Source: Flavobacterium nitrogenifigens (GTDB lineage Bacteria > Bacteroidota > Bacteroidia > Flavobacteriales > Flavobacteriaceae). From it: 64,000 nt of DNA. Every line of letters begins with the position of its first letter. Within the stretch, counting starts at the first letter, position 1. This document shows, one piece after another, positions 53,557-61,767 of the stretch. The notes under the pieces are model-generated. The model had not been told where the DNA came from, ran no database searches, and saw only the letters and a program-made list of their open reading frames with translations. Both the position numbers and the translations under genes were made by a program. The stretch is from NCBI RefSeq assembly GCF_003254565.1, contig NZ_QJRI01000171.1:124001-188000 (forward strand), written 5' to 3'.

Positions 53557-53580
53557 CTGCCATTTGATTAGTAAAAACAG

Positions 53581-53588
53581 TATTTTTG
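53581..53588 (+). promoter_or_regulatory. -7 box TATTTTTG for the two-component operon
   Basis: TATTTTTG fits TAnnTTTG and lies 21 bases before the ATG at 53610. It overlaps the TTG at 53586, which therefore cannot be the start. No good -33 box is present at normal distance, consistent with a need for an activator at the direct repeats. Confidence 0.55.
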
Positions 53589-53609
53589 AAACAGAATTTT
53601 CGAAGGAAT

Positions 53610-54968
53610 ATGAAACAAAGAATCAATTTATTAATCACATTTTCTGTCATTGCACTAATTGTGCTTATGACGGTGCAATGTTATTTGGTAAAAACGGCCT
53701 ACGAATATAAAGTGGCACAGTTTCATACACAGATTAAAAATGAAATTGCCCAGATTTCAAACAACTACAGTGATATTGACTCAGCTTTTGTGGCAAAAAA
53801 AGAAGCACTTTACAAAAGCCTTTCTGAAAGATATATAAAAGGAAAAAACAGCAAACTAGATATTAAGATTGGCGTTTTACAGAATGAATATCAGAGCGCT
53901 GTAACTCGAGAAATCCAGAGAAAATTCGAAAGAGATTTGCCAAATTTTAAAATTGATTTTGCCATTGTGCTCAACAAATTTATCCTGTATCAAAATGCAA
54001 AAAAAGCTGATACTATTTTCTCCGAAAAGCCTTTTATCCAGAATAAATTGTACGGAAATCTAGCTTCGCTCAATCATGCTTTTTTAGTGCGAAATTATGT
54101 TGGAACAACCAATGGAACTTTCGAAAATCAGGAATATCAATTACTTACAGAAGATTCAATGTACGTTTCTGTAATTGATTGGGAAATGATTATTCTGAGA
54201 CGAATGACTTTTATTCTCATTTTGTCTTTATTATCAATTCTGACTTTAATCACGCTTTTTGTCATTGCCTTAAAAGCTTTAATTAAACAGAAAAAAGTAA
54301 GCGATGTTAAGACTGATTTCATTAATAATATTACGCACGAACTTAAAACGCCTTTGGCAACTTTAGGGATCTCGACAAAGATTTTAGCACAGAAAAGCAT
54401 TCGTGAAAATGAAGAAAATTTCAACGCTATTGTGAATACAATTTCACGTCAAAATAACCGCCTTCAAAATTTGATTGATCAGGTTATGGCAAATTCTTTG
54501 GCAGAAAATGAAATTGAATTGCAAAAGGAAAAAATAGATGCCGAAGATTTTCTGCTTTCTATTGTTGATGATTTTAAAATTACTTTTCCAAAAATCAATC
54601 TAAAAACCGATTTTCAAACTGAGAAAACGATTCTTGTTTTAGATAAATTTCATCTAACAACCGCTTTCTTAAATGTTTTGGAAAATGCTGCAAAATACGG
54701 TTCGAACACCATTACAGTAAAAACAAAAATGGTTGAAAACCAATTTTCTATCAGTTTTGAAGATGACGGAATTGGAATTGCCAAAAACAAACAAGCCTTT
54801 CTTTTCGAGAAATTTTATCGCGTCGAACAAGGAAATCTGCATAATACAAAAGGCTTAGGTTTAGGTTTGTATTATGTCGATCAAATTGTAAAAGCACATC
54901 AGGGTTCTGTTAACGTTATTAGCGATTTAGGAAAAGGAACCCAGTTTACTATTTTATTAAAAGTTTAA
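53610..54968 (+). CDS. Sensor histidine kinase of a two-component system
   Basis: The 452-residue kinase has two membrane helices, at about 8-30 and 200-222, around a periplasmic sensor of about 170 residues with no recognised domain. HisKA follows with the phosphorylated His243 (ITHELKTPLATL), then the ATPase domain with N box FLNVLENAAKYG, G1 DDGIGIA and G2 GLGLGLYYVDQI. It belongs with the response regulator 10 bases downstream. The ATG at 53610 is preceded by GAAGGA, a rare Shine-Dalgarno-like sequence. Confidence 0.92.
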   Translation: MKQRINLLITFSVIALIVLMTVQCYLVKTAYEYKVAQFHTQIKNEIAQISNNYSDIDSAFVAKKEALYKSLSERYIKGKNSKLDIKIGVLQNEYQSAVTREIQRKFERDLPNFKIDFAIVLNKFILYQNAKKADTIFSEKPFIQNKLYGNLASLNHAFLVRNYVGTTNGTFENQEYQLLTEDSMYVSVIDWEMIILRRMTFILILSLLSILTLITLFVIALKALIKQKKVSDVKTDFINNITHELKTPLATLGISTKILAQKSIRENEENFNAIVNTISRQNNRLQNLIDQVMANSLAENEIELQKEKIDAEDFLLSIVDDFKITFPKINLKTDFQTEKTILVLDKFHLTTAFLNVLENAAKYGSNTITVKTKMVENQFSISFEDDGIGIAKNKQAFLFEKFYRVEQGNLHNTKGLGLGLYYVDQIVKAHQGSVNVISDLGKGTQFTILLKV

Positions 54969-54978
54969 TTCCCTTATT

Positions 54979-55665
54979 TTGAAAAGATTACTTTTAGCCG
55001 AAGACGATTTTGACTTTGCGGCGATTTTAAAACAATACCTAGAATTGCATCAATTTGAAGTAATCTGGGCAGAAAACGGTGAGATAGCTTTAGACTATTT
55101 TAAAAACCAGGTTTTTGATATTTGCATTTTTGATGTCATGATGCCTAAAATGGACGGATTTTCATTGGCGGAAAAAATAATTACTATCAATCCTGAAATT
55201 CCTTTTATTTTTCTAACTGCAAGAAAACTTAAAGAAGACAAAATCATTGGCTTAAAACTTGGTGCAGACGACTATATCGCAAAACCTTTTGAAGTTGATG
55301 AATTGGTTCTTCGTCTACAGAATATCCTAAAAAGAATTGAGCAAAAAAGAAGTCTTGAAGGAAACAACATCATAGAAATTGGTTCGTATATTTTTGATAA
55401 CGAACGCCTAACTTTGAATAATAAAAATCACGTTCAGCAGCTTACAGAAATGGAAGCTTCTCTTATTGAGTATTTATATCTCAACCATAATCAGTTATTA
55501 AAAAGAGATCAAATTTTAATGTCAATCTGGAAAAAAGACGATTATTTCTCAGGGCGAAGCATGGATGTTTTTATCAGCAGATTGAGAAAATATTTTAATT
55601 CAGATCCAAAAATTAAGATTGAAAGTGTTCGAAATATAGGATTGGAGTTTAAAATAGAAAAATAG
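54979..55665 (+). CDS. OmpR/PhoB-family response regulator
   Basis: The 228-residue protein starts at TTG (KRLLLAEDDFDFAAIL) because no ATG gives the intact receiver. The receiver has the acidic pair EDD near residue 8, the phosphorylated Asp52 (CIFDVMMPKMDG) and Lys in AKPFEVDE near 102. The C-terminal winged helix (about 130-228) ends SGRSMDVFISRLRKYF... GLEFKIEK, the OmpR/PhoB type. It is encoded 10 bases after the kinase. A TTG start suggests reduced translation relative to the kinase. It probably binds the 11-base repeats upstream of its own operon. Confidence 0.92.
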   Translation: MKRLLLAEDDFDFAAILKQYLELHQFEVIWAENGEIALDYFKNQVFDICIFDVMMPKMDGFSLAEKIITINPEIPFIFLTARKLKEDKIIGLKLGADDYIAKPFEVDELVLRLQNILKRIEQKRSLEGNNIIEIGSYIFDNERLTLNNKNHVQQLTEMEASLIEYLYLNHNQLLKRDQILMSIWKKDDYFSGRSMDVFISRLRKYFNSDPKIKIESVRNIGLEFKIEK

Positions 55666-55725
55666 TATTCGAATCATATAATTTCACATAAACAATTGTG
55701 TAACAGAAATTAACTTGTCAAAATT

Positions 55726-55733
55726 TAACTTTG
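55726..55733 (+). promoter_or_regulatory. -7 box TAACTTTG for the 64-residue membrane protein
   Basis: TAACTTTG lies 26 bases before the ATG at 55760. It shows that an in-frame TTG at 55715 cannot be the start. Confidence 0.55.
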
Positions 55734-55759
55734 TTAGAGAACTTTTAAATCTAACAATC

Positions 55760-55954
55760 ATGAACCTAAAAAGATTTTTCGGCGGGTTGCTTACAATCCT
55801 CGGAATTATAGGACTTATTTATACGGCCGTTATTTTTGCTGGCACGTCTGGAGAAACCAGAGATATAAAATCGCTTATTATTTACGGAATATTAGGAATC
55901 GTATTTTTTACGTCGGGCATTAGTCTGGTGCGAACAACTAAAGACGAATCGTAG
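55760..55954 (+). CDS. Small two-helix membrane protein, 64 residues
   Basis: The product MNLKRFFGGLLTILGIIGLIYTAVIF has a first membrane helix, a short polar loop (GTSGETRDIKS) and a second helix (LIIYGILGIVFFTSGISLV), with a charged tail. It probably sits in the inner membrane. It has its own promoter box, so it need not belong to the two-component operon. The family is common in flavobacteria as far as the pattern suggests, but no function is known. Confidence 0.7.
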   Translation: MNLKRFFGGLLTILGIIGLIYTAVIFAGTSGETRDIKSLIIYGILGIVFFTSGISLVRTTKDES

Positions 55955-55965
55955 TGTTTTTTTTG

Positions 55966-56062
55966 CCACGAAGGCGCTAAGGCAAGAAGTTTTTTAATCT
56001 CGCAAAGTCGCGGAGTCGCAAAGATTTTTCTTAATTTTTTAAACTTTGCAGGCAAAGATTAT
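55966..56062. repeat. Direct GCAAAG-type repeat region
   Basis: GCCACGAAGGCGCTAAGG and CTCGCAAAGTCGCGGAGTCG, followed by GCAAAG, start a 590-base repeat-rich gap with no genes. Related inverted motifs (CTTTGCGACTCTGCG) recur to 56540. Confidence 0.65.
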
Positions 56063-56540
56063 TTATAAAATTCAATTTAAATAGCGTCCAGATTTAGCTG
56101 GATGATCACAAATTAAAGAAAGACAAGGGCTTTAGCCAAACTAGAAGCTGTTTGGCTAAAGCCTTTAAAATTTAATTCTCCGTAACCTCCAGCTAAAGCT
56201 GGAGGCAACTCAAAAAAATCTTTGCGACTCCGCGACTTTGCGAGCAATTTTAAGCTCAAAGAAAAACAAAAGCTTTGCGACTCTGCGACTTTGCGAGCAT
56301 AAAATAGTTATAAAATTTTATTTGAATAGCATCCAGCTTTAGCTGGATGACTATAAATTAAAGAAGAAAACAAGGCTTTAGCCAAACTAGAAGCTGTTTG
56401 GCTAAAGCCTCCAAAATTCATTTATCAATTCCTCCAACTAAAGCTGGAGTCAACTTATAAAAAACTTTGCGATTTTGCGTCTTTGCGAGAAATTTTAAGC
56501 TCAAAGAAAAACAAAAACTTTGCGATTTAGCGCCTTTGTG
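56063..56540. repeat. Tandem duplication of a 245-base hairpin-rich unit
   Basis: Unit 1 (from 56063) and unit 2 (from 56308) align with a constant offset of 245-246 bases, as seen at TTATAAAATT (56063/56308), AGCTGGATGA (56096/56341), TTTAGCCAAA (56131/56377) and TAAGCTCAAA (56251/56496). Each unit holds the hairpin GGCTTTAGCCAAAC...GTTTGGCTAAAGCC. A palindrome of the AGCTNNAGCT type, for example CCTCCAGCTAAAGCTGGAGG at 56185-56204, follows in unit 1 and is degenerate in unit 2. No coding frame explains it. Confidence 0.8.
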
Positions 56541-56546
56541 GCAAAA

Positions 56547-57794
56547 CTACTCCGAAACAGGATCCAGATTCAGCTCTGTAAAATCTCTTTCGGTTTTAGA
56601 AATTATTATGGTTGCCACTGTATTTCCTATTAAATTGGTAATCGCTCTGGCCTCGCTCATAAATTTATCTACACCAAGTAAAAATGCTAAACCTTCAACC
56701 GGAATTTTATGCAAGGCTGTTAAAGTTGATGCTAAAACGATAAATCCGCTTCCTGTTACACCCGCTGCGCCTTTCGAAGTAATCATCAAAATTCCGATAA
56801 CGGTCATGATTTCAAAAAAAGTCAAATGCACGTCGTAGAGTTGCGCAATAAAAAGCACAGACATAGAAAGATAAATCGAAGTTCCGTCCAGATTAAAAGA
56901 ATAACCCGTCGGGATCACCAATCCTACGACCGATTTACTGCATCCCATTCTCTCCAATTTTACCATAATACTTGGCAAAGCAGCTTCCGAAGATGAAGTT
57001 CCGAGAACTAGCAAAAGTTCTTCTTTAATATATTTTAAAATCGAAAGAATGCTGATTTTATAATATCTCAATATGCTTCCCAAAACCAAAAAGACAAACA
57101 ATGCCATCGTCAGATAAACACAAAGCATCAATTTGCCAAGCGGAATCAAAGTTGCCAGACCGAATTTCCCGATTGTGTACGCCATTCCTCCAAAAGCACC
57201 AATTGGAGCTAAATACATTACATATTTTAATCCGAAGAAAACCACTTTAGAGAATCGTTCCAAAACCAAAATCGTCTGTTCTCTTTTCTGATAAAAATTC
57301 AGTGCAATTCCGCATATAATAGCAGCCAATAAAACCTGTAATGTAAAGTTGGACAAGAAGAACTGCAACCACGAAAAATCCTTTGCTGCTCCATTTGTAT
57401 ATTGGCTTGCATCGCCAAAAGTCAGTCCCGATTTATCAATTTTTCCAGGTTTAAATATATAAGCAACAGTCACACCAATTGCCAAAGCAACGGTCGAAAC
57501 TACCTCAAAATACGTTAAAGCTTTAACCCCTATTCGACCTACTTTTTTAAGATTTCCCATTCCCGAAATTCCCAAAACAATAGTCAAGAAAATAATTGGT
57601 CCAATAAAGAGTGAAATTAACTGAATAAACTTCTTGCCTAGAAATTCCATTTTTACGCCATTCTCAGGAGAAAAATGTCCAAGCAAAACGCCCAAAATAA
57701 TAGCAATTAAAACCCAAAAAGTAAGATTGGTTACAATGGTTCTAAAAAGGCTTTTTTTAGATTTTGACGAAGGATTTGGAGTCGTAATATTCAT
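56547..57794 (-). CDS. dctA: C4-dicarboxylate/amino acid:cation symporter (DctA-like)
   Basis: The 415-residue inner-membrane protein is of the DAACS family, with eight helices and two re-entrant loops. The first loop reads LGTSSSEAALPSIMVKLERMGC near residue 260, and the segment GLVIPTGYSFNLDGTSIYLSM and SKGAAGVTGSGFIVLAS follow. These match DctA-type C4-dicarboxylate carriers closely, although glutamate or aspartate transport by related members is possible. It imports succinate, fumarate or malate with H+ or Na+. RNase P RNA lies just upstream on the same strand, and its own promoter box lies in the short gap. Confidence 0.85.
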   Translation of the reverse strand: MNITTPNPSSKSKKSLFRTIVTNLTFWVLIAIILGVLLGHFSPENGVKMEFLGKKFIQLISLFIGPIIFLTIVLGISGMGNLKKVGRIGVKALTYFEVVSTVALAIGVTVAYIFKPGKIDKSGLTFGDASQYTNGAAKDFSWLQFFLSNFTLQVLLAAIICGIALNFYQKREQTILVLERFSKVVFFGLKYVMYLAPIGAFGGMAYTIGKFGLATLIPLGKLMLCVYLTMALFVFLVLGSILRYYKISILSILKYIKEELLLVLGTSSSEAALPSIMVKLERMGCSKSVVGLVIPTGYSFNLDGTSIYLSMSVLFIAQLYDVHLTFFEIMTVIGILMITSKGAAGVTGSGFIVLASTLTALHKIPVEGLAFLLGVDKFMSEARAITNLIGNTVATIIISKTERDFTELNLDPVSE

Positions 57795-57815
57795 GAGGAT
57801 AAGTTAGATAGTTCA

Positions 57816-57823
57816 CAAATATA
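57816..57823 (-). promoter_or_regulatory. -7 box TATATTTG for dctA
   Basis: The minus strand reads TATATTTG just after the 3' end of the RNase P RNA, 21 bases before the dctA ATG. The -33 region would lie within rnpB. Confidence 0.5.
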
Positions 57824-57830
57824 TAAAAAA

Positions 57831-58168
57831 TGCAGACCTGTAAGCCGGATTCTGTTCTTGTCTTATTTTGCAATAAAACAATACCTTATCATTTATCTAG
57901 ATCCCGAATTACTTCGGGACTCAATCTACCTACCCTTCGGCAACGAACGAGAAGCCCTTAAATGCCGATATACTTGGTATTTCACCGCATAGAGTTTACC
58001 TGGTTTCACTACAGCATTACCTGTACATACTTTCTGCTGCACTTGTCCTAATCCTCTCGTTCCAAAAAACGAGAGAACCGACGGGCGTTACCCGCTATGC
58101 TTCTCTATGGTGTCCGGACTTTCCTCCCTCCCGATAAATCGGAACGACGATAAGGCGGTCTGCGCTGC
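57831..58168 (-). ncRNA. rnpB: RNase P RNA (bacterial class A)
   Basis: On the minus strand the RNA shows the P4-related GAGGAAAGTCCGG near its 5' end, the ACAGGTAATGC and GGTGAAACCAGG-like segments in the middle, and the 3' ACAGAATCCGGCTTACAGG. The two ends pair as GCAGRCC...GGTCTGC. Its length of about 338 bases is normal for the class. It processes the 5' ends of tRNA precursors. The -7 box TACTTTTG at 58168-58175 is in the right place. Confidence 0.93.
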
Positions 58169-58175
58169 AAAAGTA
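58168..58175 (-). promoter_or_regulatory. -7 box TACTTTTG for rnpB
   Basis: On the minus strand TACTTTTG lies directly before the RNase P RNA 5' end, so the transcript would start about 58162. Confidence 0.55.
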
Positions 58176-58290
58176 GCGATTTAAGAACTAACAATAATGA
58201 TTTTAAATTTTAGATTTTATGAATTTTATCATAACTTTTTAATTTTAAAATAGTTATCTTTAAAAATCTATAATTTAAATTCAGTTTATC

Positions 58291-58584
58291 ATGAAAAGAA
58301 TGTATCATTACGCAACTGTTTCAAAAGCTTTAGATCAATTGAATGAAAAAGGATTTACGTGCGATTTTAATCGAAATGCTGATGCGATTAAAAAAAATCC
58401 TGAGAAATTTGAAATTGTTCATGTGTATCGATACGAGGGTGAGTCAGACCCAGCAGATGAGGCAGTTGTATACGGAATTAAGTCGACTACGGGCAAAAAA
58501 GGAGTTTATGTTGCTGGTTTCTCAGCCGATTCAGATCAGGAAACAGCAAAGTTTTTATTGGATTTAAGTATTAAGGGAAGATAA
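58291..58584 (+). CDS. Conserved small protein, 97 residues
   Basis: The product starts [28 protein letters not shown] and is a compact alpha/beta protein without leader or membrane segment. [33 protein letters not shown] is its most distinctive segment. Similar short flavobacterial proteins are sometimes labelled phosphoribosylpyrophosphate synthetase, but none of the PRPP-synthetase motifs is here, so the function is unknown. Confidence 0.78.
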   Translation: MKRMYHYATVSKALDQLNEKGFTCDFNRNADAIKKNPEKFEIVHVYRYEGESDPADEAVVYGIKSTTGKKGVYVAGFSADSDQETAKFLLDLSIKGR

Positions 58585-58589
58585 TTTTT

Positions 58590-58690
58590 AGGAGCCGGGA
58601 ACCTGCTGTCCGCTATATCTTTTGCTGCTCCCGATAGCTATCGGGACCGCCACAAAAGGATGCCGCTAACATCAGGGCTAGAGCAATCGG
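58590..58690 (-). repeat. Dispersed structured element, copy 2 (minus orientation)
   Basis: Read on the minus strand, this element has CTAGCCCTGATGTTAGCGGC, then GCGGCATCCTTTT, a central palindrome CCCGATAGCTATCGGG (58630-58645), AAAAGATATAGCGGACAG and GGCTCCT. The same blocks in the same order occur at 36928-37056 on the plus strand. Confidence 0.7.
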
Positions 58691-58757
58691 TTTCAAAAGA
58701 AAGAATCTTTTATAAATCAAGTAAAAGCAAATGAGAACAAAAAATGATTCAATAATC

Positions 58758-58801
58758 TATGTCATTCCTAGAAACTGAAATTCGTTCCTAGGAATGACAT
58801 A
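58758..58801. repeat. Hairpin TATGTCATTCCTAG/CTAGGAATGACATA
   Basis: Two perfect 14-base arms (58758-58771 and 58788-58801) enclose a 16-base loop. The tail is A-rich on the plus strand, so it is not a clear terminator in that direction. It may be another dispersed inverted repeat. Confidence 0.6.
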
Positions 58802-58852
58802 AAATAAAAACTTTTGTTCCTTTGCAACTCTGCAACTTTGAGACTAAAAAAA

Positions 58853-59115
58853 CTAAACTGTCGGTATTTTCAATTTCCATCTTGGCTGAATTAAATCAGG
58901 ACTTGAAATAATATCTTTGTTGGCTTCAAAAACTACAGTTGCACTAATGCCATCATAAGCGTCTACCACTTTACTGACCAAATTTATCTAAATCAGCATC
59001 AGAATTAACAACAACAGTCGCCGTCCCTGGTTCTTGATTGGCTCTTGCCAATTCGCAGGTATCTCCCACAGATTTTACACCTCTGGTTGCTCTTACTCTT
59101 TTTTCAATATTTTAC
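58853..59115 (-). pseudogene. Decayed gene with LysM-like C terminus
   Basis: The minus strand keeps coding-like traces: a frame reading IEKRVRATRGVKSVGDTCELARANQ ends at TAA near 58979, and a second frame continues VVDAYDGISATVVFEANKDIISSPDLIQPRWKLKIPTV to TAG at 58853. The segment FEANKDII...PDLI...LKIP matches the end of a LysM domain, and the earlier part faintly resembles a BON domain, the order found in YgaU-like proteins. A frame change joins the parts and a stop follows an ATG at the upstream end. It is a remnant that no longer makes a full protein. Confidence 0.55.
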
Positions 59116-59203
59116 ATTTTTAAAATTAAAAACATTAAGTATAAGAAGGTTATATGATATTACGGTGAGCTTTATAAGTTTTTCAGTAAAAGAAAACAGA
59201 GAA

Positions 59204-59686
59204 TTACTTTGTAGAAGATTGCAAAAGTGAAGCTAATTCTTCCAATTGAATCATTTTTATCTTCACAACCGATTCAACTTTAGCATCATCAGAACCAATA
59301 ATTAAAACACCTTCATTATCTTCCTCATAACCAGCAGGCACAGCATAAAAGTTAGGATTTGAAATTAATATTTCCTTCTTACCATCTTTAAACCATCCAT
59401 AATTAGCTTCATAAATTACCTTATCTTCTAGAATCTGAATGGTTTCATTTCCATAAGTATTCCAAAGGGCAATTCGCAGAGTATAAAATCCAATTAGAAA
59501 ACAAATTCCGATTCCTATAAAATAACCAATATGCAAACCGTTTCCGAGAGCAATACCAAAAATTGTTCCTCCAACCGGAAAAACAAAAAGCATAAAAGCA
59601 ATTAGGAATAATATTGCTCTTATCAAAAATGGTGTTTTTTTAACTTGTAAGTTTAGAATGTTGTTTTGGTAATGATATTGTTTCAT
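59204..59686 (-). CDS. Small membrane protein, 160 residues
   Basis: The product has two likely membrane helices near residues 22-45 and 52-72 (AILFLIAFMLFVFPVGGTIFGIAL and HIGYFIGIGICFLIGFYTL), then a soluble beta-rich domain (ETIQILEDKVIYEANYGWFKDGKKEILI). The family is not recognised; it has the form of a small PH-like membrane protein. It follows the NIPSNAP gene by 23 bases and is probably in its operon. Confidence 0.75.
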   Translation of the reverse strand: MKQYHYQNNILNLQVKKTPFLIRAILFLIAFMLFVFPVGGTIFGIALGNGLHIGYFIGIGICFLIGFYTLRIALWNTYGNETIQILEDKVIYEANYGWFKDGKKEILISNPNFYAVPAGYEEDNEGVLIIGSDDAKVESVVKIKMIQLEELASLLQSSTK

Positions 59687-59709
59687 AAAAAATATTTACA
59701 GTAATTTTT

Positions 59710-60105
59710 CTAATTAGGCGAATAATCAAGTTTAGTCAAAACACGATCTTCTATATTTCCTACTACGTCACCGTATTTTGTAGTATATTCTTTTTTAACC
59801 TCAATCCATTCCTGATCTTTTCTAAAATCTTCCCAAGCTTTTTTCATTGTCGTTTCATCTGGCCACTCTAGAAAATATACAAACTCTGTTTTCTTATCTG
59901 ATTTTGATTCGTAAATCGAAATAATCTTAAAGTTGTATTTCTTCATAATGCGCATGGCATGATCGCGAAAACGTTCGTGAAATTCTTTCTTATTGCTTTC
60001 GAAAATCTCATAGATTCGCAATTGATAAATTGGACTCATTTGAGTTTTTTGTGCTTTTACGGTAAACGCTGCAAGCAAAATTATTAGTAGAAAATACTTC
60101 TTCAT
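59710..60105 (-). CDS. NIPSNAP-family protein with signal peptide
   Basis: The 131-residue protein has a signal peptide (MKKYFLLIILLAAFTVKAQ) and a single ferredoxin-like NIPSNAP/DABB domain: QLRIYEIFESNKKEFHERFRDHAMRIMKKYNFKIISIYESK, then FVYFLEWPDETTMKKAWEDFRKDQEW. NIPSNAP proteins have roles that are poorly defined, and an exported one is less usual. It lies 14 bases after the 265-residue gene and is likely to share its transcript. Confidence 0.87.
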   Translation of the reverse strand: MKKYFLLIILLAAFTVKAQKTQMSPIYQLRIYEIFESNKKEFHERFRDHAMRIMKKYNFKIISIYESKSDKKTEFVYFLEWPDETTMKKAWEDFRKDQEWIEVKKEYTTKYGDVVGNIEDRVLTKLDYSPN

Positions 60106-60119
60106 GATCTATAAATTTA

Positions 60120-60917
60120 TCAGCTTCCTAATTTACCATAACGCTGCTGTTCAGAAAAATAGATGATGATCGTTTTTCCATTCTTTTTGTATGGGTAAAA
60201 CAATTCATAATTTCCATTACTCGAACTATATCTTAACTCGTCACTATTTTTATTAAAAACTTCAATAAGATAAGCTCTTTCTTCTTTATTAGTCTGATAA
60301 ATATAATTTACTTTTTGAGGTTGTATGGTATCACTATCCAAACTTTCATTATAATAAGCATTAAAACCAAGAAAAACAGGTGAATCTTTAATGGAATCTT
60401 TCACAATTAAAGTTACACTCGGAAAGTTTTTATCTGTTGAAGATAAAACTCTTAAAATTCCCGTTGTTTCTTTGATGTATGATTTAGAAAATGTATAATT
60501 TAAAAGTTTGTCGCTATTTGCCTTGTTAGATTCTATAATAGATTTTGCAGAGCTAATGAGCATTTTTTCTTTTTTGGCAGAAGTCAAGTAATCACCACCA
60601 AAAAGTATAATTAGAATTAATGGAAAAATTAAAAGCAGAACAGCAAACTTGCGTCGGTTTGATTTGGTATTTACTTCATCTTCATTTTTTCTTTCGGCAA
60701 TTCTCGTCAAATTAAACATGAGATTCACTATTAGAGATCCTGCCATAAGAGCAAGAATACCGAGAATGCTTAAATAAAAGCTTTCGGTCATGTTTTCTCT
60801 AAAAACCTTTAGTCCGAAAACTTCAATTACAATAAATGTAAAGACCCAGTACACTAATAAAAGTATAGACGTAATCCCGATAATATTGCTTAATTTAACT
60901 ATTTGTTTTGCGTTCAT
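60120..60917 (-). CDS. Membrane protein of unknown function, 265 residues
   Basis: Three membrane helices are clear near residues 12-34, 48-68 and 90-110. The rest is a periplasmic or cytoplasmic soluble domain of about 150 residues with no known motif. It begins an apparent three-gene operon (this gene, the NIPSNAP gene, the 160-residue gene) on the minus strand. I do not recognise the family. Confidence 0.78.
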   Translation of the reverse strand: MNAKQIVKLSNIIGITSILLLVYWVFTFIVIEVFGLKVFRENMTESFYLSILGILALMAGSLIVNLMFNLTRIAERKNEDEVNTKSNRRKFAVLLLIFPLILIILFGGDYLTSAKKEKMLISSAKSIIESNKANSDKLLNYTFSKSYIKETTGILRVLSSTDKNFPSVTLIVKDSIKDSPVFLGFNAYYNESLDSDTIQPQKVNYIYQTNKEERAYLIEVFNKNSDELRYSSSNGNYELFYPYKKNGKTIIIYFSEQQRYGKLGS

Positions 60918-61049
60918 GAATGATTAACGTTTTTTTAAAATGGCACTTAGTTTCGGATTAAAAATAGTACATTTTTTATTATAAAAATTCAATTTAGAGA
61001 TGAAAAAACAAGCATAAAAAAGATTATTATTGTATCCTAAACTGTCTTT

Positions 61050-61706
61050 ATGAAATTGAAATTCCTATTACTTATTACAACCTTATTAATCACTAATTAT
61101 TCTTTTTCATGTGATTGCAAAACAATTGACAGAAAAAATATGGTAGAAATAGGACTAAAGCATGAAATTGTATTTTACGGAGAAGTCATAAAAGTAGATT
61201 CAATAAAGAGAATTTATACTTTTAGAATCATAGAACTCTTTAAAGGAAAATATAATTCTCAGTTCATTACGCAAAAATATAATGGCAATTGTTCTAGTAT
61301 TCCATCTATAAAACAACTTTGGATTGTTTATGCCAATTTTAATGATGATAAAACTATCGAAGTGAGCGGTTGCTCTCCAAGCACTGGATTTAAACCTTAT
61401 GGGAGTGACTCCATGCCTTCTCCGCCAGAAATCAGAACCTCACAAAAGATAGATGATCAAATAAAATCATTGTCTTTTTATGTTTGGGATCTGAAATTTG
61501 AAAATCGAAATTTACAAGATTGGATTTATCAATTAGAGAAGCTAAGAATCTATAAAAATTCTCAAAAAGAAATTTCTGATAAAGAAAAAACAGATGCAAA
61601 ATTGGAAACTTACAGCCAATACATTATCATTTCTTTGATTGTCAACATCGTATTATTTCTTATTTTACTCTTTGTTATTTTGAAGAAAAAGAATTTCTCT
61701 AAATAA
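61050..61706 (+). CDS. TIMP/netrin-like protein with C-terminal membrane anchor
   Basis: The 218-residue protein has a signal peptide (MKLKFLLLITTLLITNYSFSC) that leaves a Cys at the N terminus, then DCKTI, as in netrin/TIMP-like domains that start with a cysteine. GEVIKVDSIKRIYTFRIIELFKGK and SCS...CSP strands follow (cysteines near 93 and 118). A C-terminal membrane helix (YIIISLIVNIVLFLILLFVIL) anchors it with a short basic tail. A lipoprotein reading of Cys21 is an alternative to the free Cys. Eukaryotic TIMPs inhibit metalloproteases; bacterial relatives are of unknown role. Confidence 0.6.
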   Translation: MKLKFLLLITTLLITNYSFSCDCKTIDRKNMVEIGLKHEIVFYGEVIKVDSIKRIYTFRIIELFKGKYNSQFITQKYNGNCSSIPSIKQLWIVYANFNDDKTIEVSGCSPSTGFKPYGSDSMPSPPEIRTSQKIDDQIKSLSFYVWDLKFENRNLQDWIYQLEKLRIYKNSQKEISDKEKTDAKLETYSQYIIISLIVNIVLFLILLFVILKKKNFSK

Positions 61707-61740
61707 CTAAAATCGGTTTTAAACAACGAAACAAAAGTCA

Positions 61741-61748
61741 TATATTTG
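61741..61748 (+). promoter_or_regulatory. -7 box TATATTTG for dnaX
   Basis: TATATTTG lies 19 bases before the dnaX ATG at 61768. The upstream -33 region has no strong TTG. Confidence 0.5.
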
Positions 61749-61767
61749 CTATCCAATAAAAGAGAAT

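Noticed and set aside
56063..56540. CRISPR array
   Set aside because: There are only two long, diverged units with internal hairpins and no spacer-repeat pattern; no cas genes are near.
59045..59230. 61-residue plus-strand frame over the LysM remnant
   Set aside because: It is antisense to coding-like sequence and has no promoter or family features.
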